Both the position numbers and the translations under genes were made by a program. Source: CAZMGG01 sp964565715 (GTDB lineage: Bacteria; Planctomycetota; UBA1135; UBA2386). From it: a stretch of 24,060 bases of DNA. The DNA lies in contig CAZMGG010000089.1 in the NCBI GenBank assembly GCA_964565715.1, forward strand, positions 1 to 24,060, in the 5' to 3' direction. The notes beneath the pieces were generated by a model. The model ran no database searches and was not told the origin of the DNA. It saw nothing but the letters and a program-made list of their open reading frames with translations. Of the stretch, positions 9,043 through 17,549 are shown piece by piece (positions within the stretch are counted from its first letter, which is position 1; the number at the start of each line of letters is the position of its first letter).

Positions 9043-10212
9043 TCAGCCGCGCCGGTTCAGCGTCTGCATCAGCTTGAGCAGCGGCGTGAACAGGGCGAAC
9101 ACGATGAAGCCCACCACCACCGCCATCACCAGCAGCATGATCGGCTCGATCACGCGGAAGGTGATGTCGACGGCGCGATCGACCTCCTTCTCGTAGCGGT
9201 CGGCGATCTTCACCAGCATGCGGTCCAGCTCGCCGGTCTGCTCGCCGACGTCGACCATGTTGACGACGATGTCGTCGAACATGCCGCACTCGCCCATCGG
9301 CACCGCGATGCCCGCGCCCTCGCGGATGCTGGCGTGCACGCCGTGCACCGCGTCGCGCATGTGGACGTTGCCGGTGGACGACTCCAGGATCTCCAGGGCC
9401 TCCAGGTGCGGCACGCCGCTCTGGATCAGCGTGCCGAAGGTGCGGGCGAACCGCGCCACCATGGTCTTGTGCACCAGATCGCCGAAGATCGGCAGGCGGA
9501 TCGCCAGCCGGTGCATCAGGCGGCGGTAGCCCTCGACCTTGGCCAGCAGCAGCAGGTGCAGGCCCCAGACCGCCAGGGCCGCCACCAGGTAGCTCCACCA
9601 CCAGACCTGCAGGTGGTCGCCGGTGGCGATGACGAACCGCGTGGTCCAGTGCATCTGGTCGAGGCCGCCACCGAGGCTCGAGAAGATCGACTTGAGCTGC
9701 GGGATGACCAGCACGAACACGAACAGCAGCACCAGGATCGCCACCAGCAGGATGGCGATCGGATAGGCCAGGGCGCCGACCACGCGGCCCTTGATCTCCT
9801 GCGACTTCTCCAGGAACGACGCCAGCCGGTTGAGGATCTCCTCCTGCACGCCGCCGGCCTCGCCGGCCCGCACCATGTTGGTGTAGAGCGCGTCGAACAC
9901 GCCGCCGTGCTTCTGCATCGCCTCGGACAACGCGGTGCCGCCCTCGACCTCCTCCAGCAGCGACCGGCAGATGCGCTTCATGCCGCCCTGCTCGAGCTGC
10001 CCCTCGAGGACGCGCAGGCTCTTGGTGATCGGGATGCCGGCGTCGAGCAGCACCGCCAGCTGGTTGGTGAACTCCGCCAGCACGCTGGCGGTGACACGGC
10101 CGCGGCCGAACCGCGCGGCGAGGCCGCCGCCCCCGTCACCGGGGGCCTTGGTGAGGGCCGCCGGGGCCTGCGCCCGCGGAGCCTGGACCTTGCGCTGCAG
10201 CTTCTTGGCCAT
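9043..10212 (-). CDS. Type II secretion/type IV pilus inner-membrane protein (GspF/PilC family)
   Basis: This is the polytopic platform protein that links the cytoplasmic ATPase to pseudopilus or pilus assembly. The 389 residues contain two T2SF domains (about 43-168 and 248-372) with the duplicated architecture of the family. The first has FTNQLAVLLDAGIPITKSL and NMVRAGEAGG. The second has FARTFGTLIQSGVPHLEAL and NMVDVGEQTGELD. Membrane helices are at about 147-171, 204-224 and 356-377. The first 40 residues are a basic, Ala/Gly-rich tail. I chose the ATG at MAKKLQRK; an upstream in-frame ATG (MRAPSGD) is possible. No ATPase, pilin or secretin gene is present in the window, so pilus versus secretion use cannot be decided. 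It follows the PP2C gene by 76 bp. Confidence 0.93.
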   Translation of the reverse strand: MAKKLQRKVQAPRAQAPAALTKAPGDGGGGLAARFGRGRVTASVLAEFTNQLAVLLDAGIPITKSLRVLEGQLEQGGMKRICRSLLEEVEGGTALSEAMQKHGGVFDALYTNMVRAGEAGGVQEEILNRLASFLEKSQEIKGRVVGALAYPIAILLVAILVLLFVFVLVIPQLKSIFSSLGGGLDQMHWTTRFVIATGDHLQVWWWSYLVAALAVWGLHLLLLAKVEGYRRLMHRLAIRLPIFGDLVHKTMVARFARTFGTLIQSGVPHLEALEILESSTGNVHMRDAVHGVHASIREGAGIAVPMGECGMFDDIVVNMVDVGEQTGELDRMLVKIADRYEKEVDRAVDITFRVIEPIMLLVMAVVVGFIVFALFTPLLKLMQTLNRRG

Positions 10213-10237
10213 GGGTACGTCGCCAGAGGGGGCGCGC

Positions 10238-10266
10238 ATCGTGTCGGGTCGCACCCCCGATCGCAA
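10238..10266 (-). promoter_or_regulatory. Candidate promoter for the PilC/GspF-type gene
   Basis: The minus strand has TTGCGA, a 17-bp spacer and CACGAT in the 76-bp gap after the PP2C gene. A start about 7 nt beyond the -10 box would give a leader of roughly 20 nt before the MAKK start. That would place the upstream MRAPSGD start at or before the transcript end. Confidence 0.38.
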
Positions 10267-10288
10267 CCTCCGAGACGCCGCGCTGCGC

Positions 10289-11170
10289 TCAGCCGAGCCA
10301 GGCCAGCAGGTCGAAGATCCCGAGCAGCCGCAGCAGGGCCAGCACGACCACCACCGCCGCCAGCGCGAACGCGAGCCACGGCCAGCGCGGTCCGCCCAGC
10401 CGGTCGCCGCGACCCAGTTCGCCGACCCGCGACAGCTCGTCCCGGGGCAGGTCCACCGGCCGCAGCGGCCCGGCTTCGCCGCCGGCCCGGCAGTGCAGCA
10501 CCAGCACGGTGGCGTTGTCGGGGCCGCCGGCGGCGATCGCCAGCCGCACCAGTTCGTCGGCGCTGCCCTGCGGCGGATGGCGGCCGACCACCGCGCCGAT
10601 CTGCGCGCCGGGCACCGTGCTCCAGACGCCGTCGGTGAGCAGCAGCAGGCGATCGCCCGGCCGCAGCTCGACCTGGTGCAGGTCCGGCTCCTCGGCGGGC
10701 TGGCCGCCGCCGACGCAACGGGTCAGGTAGCTCTCGGCTTCGCGGACCGCGTGATCGGTGGTGATCTGCCGCAGCTCGCCGTCCCGCCACAGCAGCAGCC
10801 GGGTGTCGCCGATGTGACCCACCACGGCGCGCTGCCCCCGCAGCAGCATCGCGGTCAGGGTCGAGCCCATGTCGCGCAGCGTCGGCACCTCCCGGGACTG
10901 CTGGTAGACCCGCTGGCAGGCGCTGGCGAACGCCGCGCGCATGCGTTCCTCGGCGGGCCGGTCGGCGCCGGTGAGCAGGTCCGCCGCCAGGCCCCGCAGG
11001 CTGCCCCGGCTGGCCTCGGCGCCGCCGGCGGCCCCGCCCATGCCGTCGGCGATCGCCAGCAGCGTGCCGGCGTCGTCGGGCAGCGACAGCAGCAGGAAGT
11101 CGTCCTCGTTGACCGACCGCTGCAGGCCGGTGTGGGTGGCCACGCCGACGTCGAGATCGCCGCGCAGCAT
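10289..11170 (-). CDS. PP2C-type Ser/Thr protein phosphatase with C-terminal membrane helix
   Basis: This is a metal-dependent phosphatase expected to reverse Ser/Thr phosphorylation, most simply by the kinase encoded two genes upstream. The 293 residues carry the PP2C metal-binding motifs: NEDD (21-24), ADGMGG (41-46, with D42), GSTLTAML (102-109), HIGDTRLLL (119-127), LLLTDGVW (176-183, D180) and PDNATV (217-222, D218/N219). A linker leads to one predicted membrane helix (about 264-285) at the C terminus, so the catalytic domain is tethered inside the cell. The ATG overlaps the lipoprotein stop as TGATG, which implies coupled translation and fixes the start. PP2C-kinase pairs such as PrkC/PrpC are a well-known arrangement. 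Confidence 0.94.
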   Translation of the reverse strand: MLRGDLDVGVATHTGLQRSVNEDDFLLLSLPDDAGTLLAIADGMGGAAGGAEASRGSLRGLAADLLTGADRPAEERMRAAFASACQRVYQQSREVPTLRDMGSTLTAMLLRGQRAVVGHIGDTRLLLWRDGELRQITTDHAVREAESYLTRCVGGGQPAEEPDLHQVELRPGDRLLLLTDGVWSTVPGAQIGAVVGRHPPQGSADELVRLAIAAGGPDNATVLVLHCRAGGEAGPLRPVDLPRDELSRVGELGRGDRLGGPRWPWLAFALAAVVVVLALLRLLGIFDLLAWLG

Positions 11171-12267
11171 CACGGCGGTCCCGCGCCTTCCAGGGTGGCC
11201 GAGGTGACGTTGCCGGCGATCGTGGCGACCAGCACCTGGAACGGGCCCGGGCCCAGCGGCACGTCGAGCCGCGCCTGGTAGCGGAAGCGGGGTCCGTCGC
11301 GGCGCAGCGAGGTCAGCATCGCCCGTTCGAACGCCGCCGCCGCCGCCGCCGTCAACACCGTGCCGTCCTGCCGCAGCCGGACCTGGCTCAGGCTCTCCGC
11401 CGCATCGATGCTGAGCCAGACGGCGCCGTCCCGCCGCACCAGTTCGAGGACCGCGCCGCTGTTGGCTCGCAGCCGCTGCCGCGTCGGCGCGCTCTTCAGG
11501 TCGCGGCACAGCGACACCAGCAGGCGCCGACGGGTCACCTCCCGCACCGAGTCGCCGACGCCCTGTTCGTCGTCGTGCACCCAGAACGGCGGCACGACGA
11601 TCGACATGACGAAGCCCAGCAGGTTGCTGCGCTCCACCAGCGACAGGTCGACGGGCCCGCCGCCCAGCACCAGGTCGTGCAGCACCGCGCCGGACTGCAG
11701 GTCGCGCAGGGTCACCCGCAGCGTGGCGCGGCTCTCGAAGGTGTGATCGGGGATCAGGGCGCCGAGCCCGAACAGCAGCCAGAACGACAGGGTGATGGGC
11801 CAGCGGCCGTTGACGCCCTGGGTCTCGATGGCGCCGTCCTGCAGTTGCTCCACCACCAGCAACCAGTCGAAGCCCCGTTCGCGCAGACCGCGCAGGTGCT
11901 CGCGCAGTTCGCCGCCGTCGCCGGCGCCAGGCACGAGCGCCGACAGCAGCCACCGCCGCCGCTCGGGGTCGGCTTCCGCCGCCGCCCGGCGGAACACGCG
12001 CGCCTGCCGCAGCACGCCGAGCACGTCATCGAGCGGGATCGGCTCCTCGCCCGCGGGCGTGACCGGGCCGAAGGTCGCCGGCCGGGCCGAGCCGTCGCCG
12101 CCGAGGCCGGCCAGCAGGAAGGCGCCGCCGGAGACCAGCACGGCGCCGTCCAGCGGCGGCAGGTCCGCCAGGCCGGCCAGGTCCGGGCCCGCCATCTGGC
12201 AGCCGCCGAGCCCCAGCAGCAGCAGGATCGGCAGCAGCCAAGGTCGCGGTCGCACGGCGCGCATCAT
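11170..12267 (-). CDS. Lipoprotein of unknown function in the kinase-phosphatase operon
   Basis: This is a predicted lipoprotein of 365 residues. The leader (RPRPWLLPILLLLGLGGC) ends in a strong lipobox LGGC with C23. I do not recognise a family. Visible parts are a helical region with LDDVLGVLRQARVFRRAAAEA (about 78-98), a beta-rich middle (GFDWLLVVEQLQDGAIETQG, then RATLRVTLRDLQSGAVLHDL), hydrophobic stretches WPITLSFWLLFGLGALIP and LLGFVMSIVVPPFWV that may be buried or membrane-associated, and a beta-rich C-terminal third (AVLELVRRDGAVWLSID, VRLRQDGTVL, FQVLVATIAGNVTSATL). The N-terminal ATG overlaps the kinase stop as ATGA, and a second ATG follows at once. Its stop overlaps the PP2C start. 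Coupling on both sides suggests work with the kinase, perhaps as an extracytoplasmic sensor or partner. Confidence 0.8.
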   Translation of the reverse strand: MMRAVRPRPWLLPILLLLGLGGCQMAGPDLAGLADLPPLDGAVLVSGGAFLLAGLGGDGSARPATFGPVTPAGEEPIPLDDVLGVLRQARVFRRAAAEADPERRRWLLSALVPGAGDGGELREHLRGLRERGFDWLLVVEQLQDGAIETQGVNGRWPITLSFWLLFGLGALIPDHTFESRATLRVTLRDLQSGAVLHDLVLGGGPVDLSLVERSNLLGFVMSIVVPPFWVHDDEQGVGDSVREVTRRRLLVSLCRDLKSAPTRQRLRANSGAVLELVRRDGAVWLSIDAAESLSQVRLRQDGTVLTAAAAAAFERAMLTSLRRDGPRFRYQARLDVPLGPGPFQVLVATIAGNVTSATLEGAGPP

Positions 12268-15200
12268 CGCCCCCGCACGCGCTGCGCCAAGGCCGCGCCG
12301 CCGGCCAGCCGCAGGCCGACCCGGGCCAGCCGGGGATCACTGCCCGCACCGACCAGATCGCGGCCGTCCCGGCGCATCTGTTCGATCCGCACGACGCCGG
12401 GCACGTCGGCGGGCAGCACGTCGCCCGCCGCCGGGATCACCGGCCGGCCGGTCAGCCCCGACACCAGACCGAAGGCCTCGCCGAAGGCCAGCCCGCGCAC
12501 CACCGCCAGTTCGCGCAGCCGGCCGCCGACGTCCCGCGGCGGCGCGGCGCCCGCGGCGAACGCCGTCACCTTGGCCAGGTGCAGCCCGTGATCGCCGGTC
12601 CACTCGTGCAGCAGGGCCGCCGAGCCCTGGGCGCCGCCCTCGGCCACGTCGAACACCCACTCGCGCACGCCGAAGTCGAGCCCGAGGATCTCGCCCCCGG
12701 CGGCGGTGGCGACGCGATCGCCCCGGGCCCGCAGCTCGCCGGCAGCCGGCGCCCGGCCCGGATCCCGCGGCTCGGCCCAGGCGGCCTGGGCGACGCCGCC
12801 GGCGCCGCCGGGCAGCGCGACGCTGCCGGTGCCGAGCGCCGCCCGGTCGAGCTCGCAGCCGAGCGGCAGCCGCAACAGCCCCGGATCGCCGTCGAGCAGC
12901 ACGCCGATCAGCCGCGTCACCGTGTAGGCCTGGAACCACTGCACGCCGGTCACCGCCGCCTCGCCGTCGTCGGGCCCGCAGGCCGGCCAGGCTGCGGCGC
13001 CCCACACCTGCGGGCGCATCCCCTCGAGGCCGAGCCGCGCCGGGCCGAGCGGATCGTCGGCGTGGACCAGCACCGCCGGCTCCGGGCGGCGTTCCGGCGG
13101 CAGCTGCAGGAACGCCACCACCGCCGCCGCGTACTGCGCCCGGGTCAGTTCGCGGTCCTGCAGGTAGTAGTCGACGATGCCGCGCACCGACAGGTCGCGC
13201 AGCGGCCGGAACAGGCCGCGCGCGGGCAGTTCCAGGCCGACCGGATCGACGAACACGCCGTCCGGGGCCAGCACCGGCACCAGGGTGATGCCGGCGAGGC
13301 CGGCCGCCAGCGGCGCCGGCCGCGGCAGGTCGCCGAGCGCGATCGGCACCAGCGTCGAGCGGCTGGTGCGCAGGTTGAGCACCAGCTCCGGAGCCGCGTC
13401 GGCCGCCACGTCGGGCGTCACCAGGTGGGCCGAGGCCGGCCGCAGCAGGTTGCGCGCGTAGTCGTCGCGGCCCAGTTCGGCCAGGTTCGCCGCCGCCGCC
13501 CACACCGTCGCCGGCACGTGGAACGTCAGCAGGGTGCCGCCGCCCGGCGCCGGTTCGAGGACGCTCGGCAGCACCTCGGCCTGGGCCAGACCCAGCCGGA
13601 TCGCCGGCCGGTCCTCGGCCCGGAACGGCAGCGGGCTGCGCACCTGCAGACGGGCCGGCTGGCCGAACTCGACCCGCACCTCCTCGCCGACCACCACCGG
13701 CGGATCGGTGTGGTGCTGGAAGTCGGCCAGCACTGCCAGGTCCTGCCCGCCGTGCCGCACGGTGCCCGCCGGCTCATTGCCCACCAGGATCGCCACCGGC
13801 CGGCCCAGCACGTCGACCAGTTCCAGGGCCAGCAGGTTGCGGCCGTTGACCGGCGTGATCGGCGGCAGCAGGAAGCCCTGGCCGGGTTCGCCGAGCGGCA
13901 CCGGCGTCAGGTCGGCGCCGCCGATCCAGAGATGTCCGCGCAGCAGCCGCCGCCAGGCCGGATCGGTGCGCCAGCCCGCGCCCTCGCGCAGGCCGTCGGG
14001 GGCGCGCTGCAGCAGGCCCGCATCCAGCAGCTGCGGCAGGTAGGGCCCCGCCACCGCCGGCAGCCGGATCTCCAGCCGTGCCGGCAACGCCCGCAGCGGC
14101 AACGCCTCGGTGACCGCCAGGCCGCCGACGCCATCGAGCAGGCGCAGCTCCAGGCGATGTTCGCCCGGCTCGAGCGCCGGCACCGCCAGCTGCACCCGCC
14201 CCGGCCCCGACGCGGTGACCGACAGGGGCAGCGGCGGGCCGGCGCTGCGGCGCACCTGGGCCTGTTCGACCCGGAAGGCAGGATTGCAGGCGAACTCCAG
14301 CGGCGCGCCGTCGGGCCCCACCACCAGTTCGCGGCCCAGCGTCACCGCGCCGGCGCCGGCAGTCCAGGTCGGGTCCAGCCGCACGCCACGGAACTGCAGC
14401 GGCAGCGTCCGCTCGGTCCGGTTGCCGGCCTCGTCGCGCACCGTGAACGTGTGCAGGCCGCTGACGAACGCCACCGCCGGATCGCCATCGCTGGCCAGCG
14501 TCGCCTGCAGCCAGTCCGCGGTGCCCGTCGGCCGCAGCTCGCGCAGTTCGAGGGCCGCGCCCTCGGGCCCGACCACGGCCACCGACATGCCGGGCTCGAA
14601 GCCCTCCAGCCGCAGCCGCAGCCGCGCGGTCGGCCCCGACCACTCGACGTGCGGTTCGCCCACCGGCCCGGCGACGCCGAGCACCGCCGGCGCGGCGAGG
14701 TCGCAGGCGACGAACGGCAGCGGTTCCTGGCCGGTGTCGACGTTGCCCGCCCGGTCCCGCGCGCCGATCGCCAGGGTGCCGGCCCCCAGGTCGAGGAAGC
14801 CCGGCAGCCGGCGCGCCAGTTCGGCGCCGAGTTCGAGCACCTGGCCGTCGGGCGGCAGCGGCACCACCACCTCGCGGCCGCTGCCGAACGCGACGCGCAC
14901 CTGCGCCGTGTCGAGGCCGCCGGCATCGCCCACCCGGTAGCGCAGGCGGCTGCCGCCGCGCAGGACCAGCGGCCCCGACGTTGCCTCGAGCAGCGCCCAC
15001 TCCACCTGCGGCGGCTGATCGTCGACCAGCACGCGCAGGCCGCCGAGCGGCGGCTGGCCCGGGACCACGAACTGCAGATCCACCGGTCCGCCGGCGCAGG
15101 CCTGCGCGATCCCCTGCAGCGCCGCCCGCCAGCCGGCCTGCGCCGTCGACAGGATCAGCCGGCCGGGATCCCGATCGCGCACCGGGTCCAGCCGCGGCGT

Positions 15201-16535
15201 CAGCAACGGCACGCCGTCCCGGGACACCTCGACGTGCAGCCGATCCGGCGCGAAGCCACCGAAGTGGAAGCGCAGCGTGTCGAGGTCGGCGGAGCGCACG
15301 TGGCGGACCGGCGCCGACCGCGGCAGGGTCACGCCGAAGCCCTCGAGCGCGCTGCCCACCGGCCGCAGGTAGGCGGTCCGCCCGGCGAACAGCAGCGCGG
15401 CGGTGACGACGCCGGCGAGGCCGAGCGCCATCACACCCGCCTGGGCCCGGCGCCGGCCCAGGCCCGCCACCGCGTCCAGTTCGGCCAGCACCACGGCGGC
15501 GCTGGCCGGCCGCCGCAGCGGCTCGCGCTGCAGGCAGCGTCGCAGCAGGCGGTGCAGCCGCCGCGGCACGCCGGCCACCGCCGGCAGCGGCTCCAGTTCG
15601 CCGGCCATGGTCCGGCGCGCCGCCTCGCGGGCGTCGCCCGCCGCCACCGGCAGCCGGCCGGTCAGCAGCAGGAAGCCGATGGCGCCGAGGCTGTACAGGT
15701 CGGCGCGGGCATCGACCGGTCCGCCGGCCAGGTGCTCGGGCGCGGAGAACACCGGGTTGGCGAGCCCGACCACCTCGGCCACCGGATCCGGTGCGCCCTC
15801 CCGCGCCACCATCGCCGCCGCCTTGGCGATGCCGAAATCGAGCACCTTGACCATCGGCGCGCCGTCGCGCACCGACATCATCACGTTGCGCGCCGACAGG
15901 TCGCGATGGACCAGGCCGGCCTTGTGGATCGCGATCAGCGCGAGGCAGATCTGGCGGAGGATCGCCACCGCCGCCGCCGGCGCCACGCCCCTGCCGCCGC
16001 GGGTCCACTCGTCGAGGGTGTCGCCCTCGGCCAGTTCCATGGCGAGGTAGGCGGTGCCGTCCTCGGTCTCCACCACGTCCAGCACGCGGGCGCAGTGGTC
16101 GTGCACCACCCGCCCCGCCTTGCGCGCCTCCTGCACGAAGGCCCGGCGGTAGTCCGGCCGGCTGCCGTGCCGCGGGTGCAGCAGCTTGACCGCCAGCGGC
16201 ATCAGCGACACCGCGTGCAGGGCGCGGTAGACCGTGCCCATGCCGCCGCGGCCGAGCACGCCGACGATCCGGTACTTGCCATCGAGCAGGGTGCCGAGCA
16301 GCGGGTTGGCAGCATCGCTCTCGCCGCGGCGGAGCGGGAAGTGCACCGCCGCGGTCGTCACCAGCGGGATGCCGCAGCTCCCGCACAGATCCTGCTCGGT
16401 GGTCGAGATCCCCTCGCAGGCGAGGCAGATGCGGGTGGCGCGGCCGTCGGGCGACGGCGCGCCGGTGCTGCTGCGGACTCTGCTGCTGGAGTGGATCGAC
16501 GGGCCCTCGACGGCGGTGCGCCGGCCGACGGTCAT
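12264..16535 (-). CDS. Giant membrane Ser/Thr protein kinase with zinc ribbon and degenerate FGE-like domain
   Basis: This is a 1423-residue Hanks-type kinase. An N-terminal zinc ribbon (C37/C40 and C51/C54) precedes the kinase domain (about 88-355). Kinase motifs are complete: glycine loop LGRGGMGTVYRA (94-105), K117 in AVKLL, catalytic HRDLSARN (210-217, D212), DFG (233-235) and APEHLAGG (265-272). A membrane helix lies at about 366-386. The extracytoplasmic part, over 1000 residues, contains beta-sandwich/Ig-like segments closing with D-x-AGN motifs (ARDRAGN, VRDEAGN). The last 300 residues (about 1115-1411) resemble an FGE/SUMF1 fold: YYLQDRELTRAQY, VTGVQWFQA, RLPLGCELDRAAL, GVREWVFDV and final VGLRLA, without the catalytic cysteine pair. 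The ATG overlaps the FtsQ-like stop (ATGA) and the end overlaps the lipoprotein gene. I infer an envelope-sensing kinase. Confidence 0.93.
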   Translation of the reverse strand: MTVGRRTAVEGPSIHSSSRVRSSTGAPSPDGRATRICLACEGISTTEQDLCGSCGIPLVTTAAVHFPLRRGESDAANPLLGTLLDGKYRIVGVLGRGGMGTVYRALHAVSLMPLAVKLLHPRHGSRPDYRRAFVQEARKAGRVVHDHCARVLDVVETEDGTAYLAMELAEGDTLDEWTRGGRGVAPAAAVAILRQICLALIAIHKAGLVHRDLSARNVMMSVRDGAPMVKVLDFGIAKAAAMVAREGAPDPVAEVVGLANPVFSAPEHLAGGPVDARADLYSLGAIGFLLLTGRLPVAAGDAREAARRTMAGELEPLPAVAGVPRRLHRLLRRCLQREPLRRPASAAVVLAELDAVAGLGRRRAQAGVMALGLAGVVTAALLFAGRTAYLRPVGSALEGFGVTLPRSAPVRHVRSADLDTLRFHFGGFAPDRLHVEVSRDGVPLLTPRLDPVRDRDPGRLILSTAQAGWRAALQGIAQACAGGPVDLQFVVPGQPPLGGLRVLVDDQPPQVEWALLEATSGPLVLRGGSRLRYRVGDAGGLDTAQVRVAFGSGREVVVPLPPDGQVLELGAELARRLPGFLDLGAGTLAIGARDRAGNVDTGQEPLPFVACDLAAPAVLGVAGPVGEPHVEWSGPTARLRLRLEGFEPGMSVAVVGPEGAALELRELRPTGTADWLQATLASDGDPAVAFVSGLHTFTVRDEAGNRTERTLPLQFRGVRLDPTWTAGAGAVTLGRELVVGPDGAPLEFACNPAFRVEQAQVRRSAGPPLPLSVTASGPGRVQLAVPALEPGEHRLELRLLDGVGGLAVTEALPLRALPARLEIRLPAVAGPYLPQLLDAGLLQRAPDGLREGAGWRTDPAWRRLLRGHLWIGGADLTPVPLGEPGQGFLLPPITPVNGRNLLALELVDVLGRPVAILVGNEPAGTVRHGGQDLAVLADFQHHTDPPVVVGEEVRVEFGQPARLQVRSPLPFRAEDRPAIRLGLAQAEVLPSVLEPAPGGGTLLTFHVPATVWAAAANLAELGRDDYARNLLRPASAHLVTPDVAADAAPELVLNLRTSRSTLVPIALGDLPRPAPLAAGLAGITLVPVLAPDGVFVDPVGLELPARGLFRPLRDLSVRGIVDYYLQDRELTRAQYAAAVVAFLQLPPERRPEPAVLVHADDPLGPARLGLEGMRPQVWGAAAWPACGPDDGEAAVTGVQWFQAYTVTRLIGVLLDGDPGLLRLPLGCELDRAALGTGSVALPGGAGGVAQAAWAEPRDPGRAPAAGELRARGDRVATAAGGEILGLDFGVREWVFDVAEGGAQGSAALLHEWTGDHGLHLAKVTAFAAGAAPPRDVGGRLRELAVVRGLAFGEAFGLVSGLTGRPVIPAAGDVLPADVPGVVRIEQMRRDGRDLVGAGSDPRLARVGLRLAGGAALAQRVRGR

Positions 16536-17497
16536 CGGCCGGTGCGCGCACCGGGCCCGACCGGCAGGTCCATTCCCGCGGGGTCGGGCCCGGTGCGCGG
16601 CAGCAGCCAGTCTCGCCAGCGGACCTGCAGGCGCAAATCCCCGCCGGTCAGACCGGTGAGCCCCGGATGCTCGGCGAGGATGGCGCGCAGCACCGAAGCC
16701 TTGGTGGCGTGGGGCACTCGCGGCCGTTCGGCCGACGGCGCCCGGTCGTAGGCGAAGACCACCGGGGCGCCGTCCGAGCGCCGCAGGACGACGCGGATCT
16801 CCGGGTGGCGCGGGCCCTGGGCCCAGCGTTCGCCGAGGTTGTTGGCGTCCACCGCCAGCAGGTCCGGTGCGCCGGGGACCAGCGGCCGCACCTCCCCTGC
16901 CCACTCGGCCAGCACGGCGACGCCGGCCTGGACCCGCGGGTCCGGGAACGCCTCGCCCGGCTGCCAGGCCCGCGGCACCGAGCCGCCCTCGCGGCGCAAC
17001 GGCAGCGCCGGCAGTTCCATCGGCAGGTGCGGCAGCGCCACGCCGTGGCCATCGACCAGGCAGATGGCCGCGTCGTCGGGCCCCGTCACCACCGCCACCG
17101 GCCGGCGCAGGTCCAGTTCGAGCCGGAACCGGTCGGGATAGACCCGTTCGAGCCGGGCCTCCCGGACCCAGGGCACCGAACGCAGCCCGGCCTGCAGCTG
17201 GGCGCCGGTGACGTCATCGAGGATCGGCAGCTCGCCCTGCAGCCAGGGGTGCAGGTCCGCAGCCACCGCCAGGAGCGCGGGACCCGACACCCAATCCGGC
17301 AGGCGGGCGAAACCGACCCGGTCCAGGGCCACGGCGGGGCTGTCCGTGTCGGCCACCCGCAGCCGGGCGGCGAGCACCGCGGCGGCCCGCGGGCCGAACA
17401 GCCACACCGTCACCGCGAGCGCCAGCAGGGCCACCACCCGCACCACCCAGAGGTGCGTGCGGGAACGGCTCGGCGACCCTGCGCGCGCGACGGTCAT
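16532..17497 (-). CDS. FtsQ/DivIB-like cell-division protein
   Basis: This is a bitopic membrane protein of 321 residues with a short basic cytoplasmic tail, a membrane helix (about 16-35) and a large outer part. The FtsQ-type signature follows a POTRA-like segment: LQAGLRSVPWVREARLERVYPDRFRLELDLRRPVAVV (about 101-137), then ICLVDGHGVAL (145-155). In known FtsQ/DivIB proteins this block links the FtsBL complex to late divisome assembly. The match is by pattern only, so function is inferred. The start is uncertain: ATG at 17497 gives a compact tail, but an in-frame GTG at 17548, one base after the preceding stop, would add 17 residues. Neither has a Shine-Dalgarno. The stop overlaps the kinase start as ATGA. 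No other division or murein genes are nearby. Confidence 0.74.
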   Translation of the reverse strand: MTVARAGSPSRSRTHLWVVRVVALLALAVTVWLFGPRAAAVLAARLRVADTDSPAVALDRVGFARLPDWVSGPALLAVAADLHPWLQGELPILDDVTGAQLQAGLRSVPWVREARLERVYPDRFRLELDLRRPVAVVTGPDDAAICLVDGHGVALPHLPMELPALPLRREGGSVPRAWQPGEAFPDPRVQAGVAVLAEWAGEVRPLVPGAPDLLAVDANNLGERWAQGPRHPEIRVVLRRSDGAPVVFAYDRAPSAERPRVPHATKASVLRAILAEHPGLTGLTGGDLRLQVRWRDWLLPRTGPDPAGMDLPVGPGARTGR

Positions 17498-17549
17498 GGG
17501 CGATGCGAGGTCCGGGCCGGTGGCCGGCGCCGGTTGCCCTCGGCTCACC

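Noticed and set aside
12264..16535. The kinase FGE-like domain as a diversity-generating-retroelement target.
   Set aside because: Such targets often use this fold, but no reverse transcriptase or template repeat was seen in the window.
12579..16751. A 4.2-kb open frame on the plus strand opposite the giant kinase.
   Set aside because: Its translation is dominated by Arg, His, Gln, Ala and Gly with no motif, while the opposite strand encodes a complete kinase. High GC removes stop codons from the antisense frame.
16536..16904. N-terminal extension of the kinase by 123 codons.
   Set aside because: It would overlap the FtsQ-like gene deeply; the ATG at 16535 forms the same ATGA overlap seen elsewhere in the operon.
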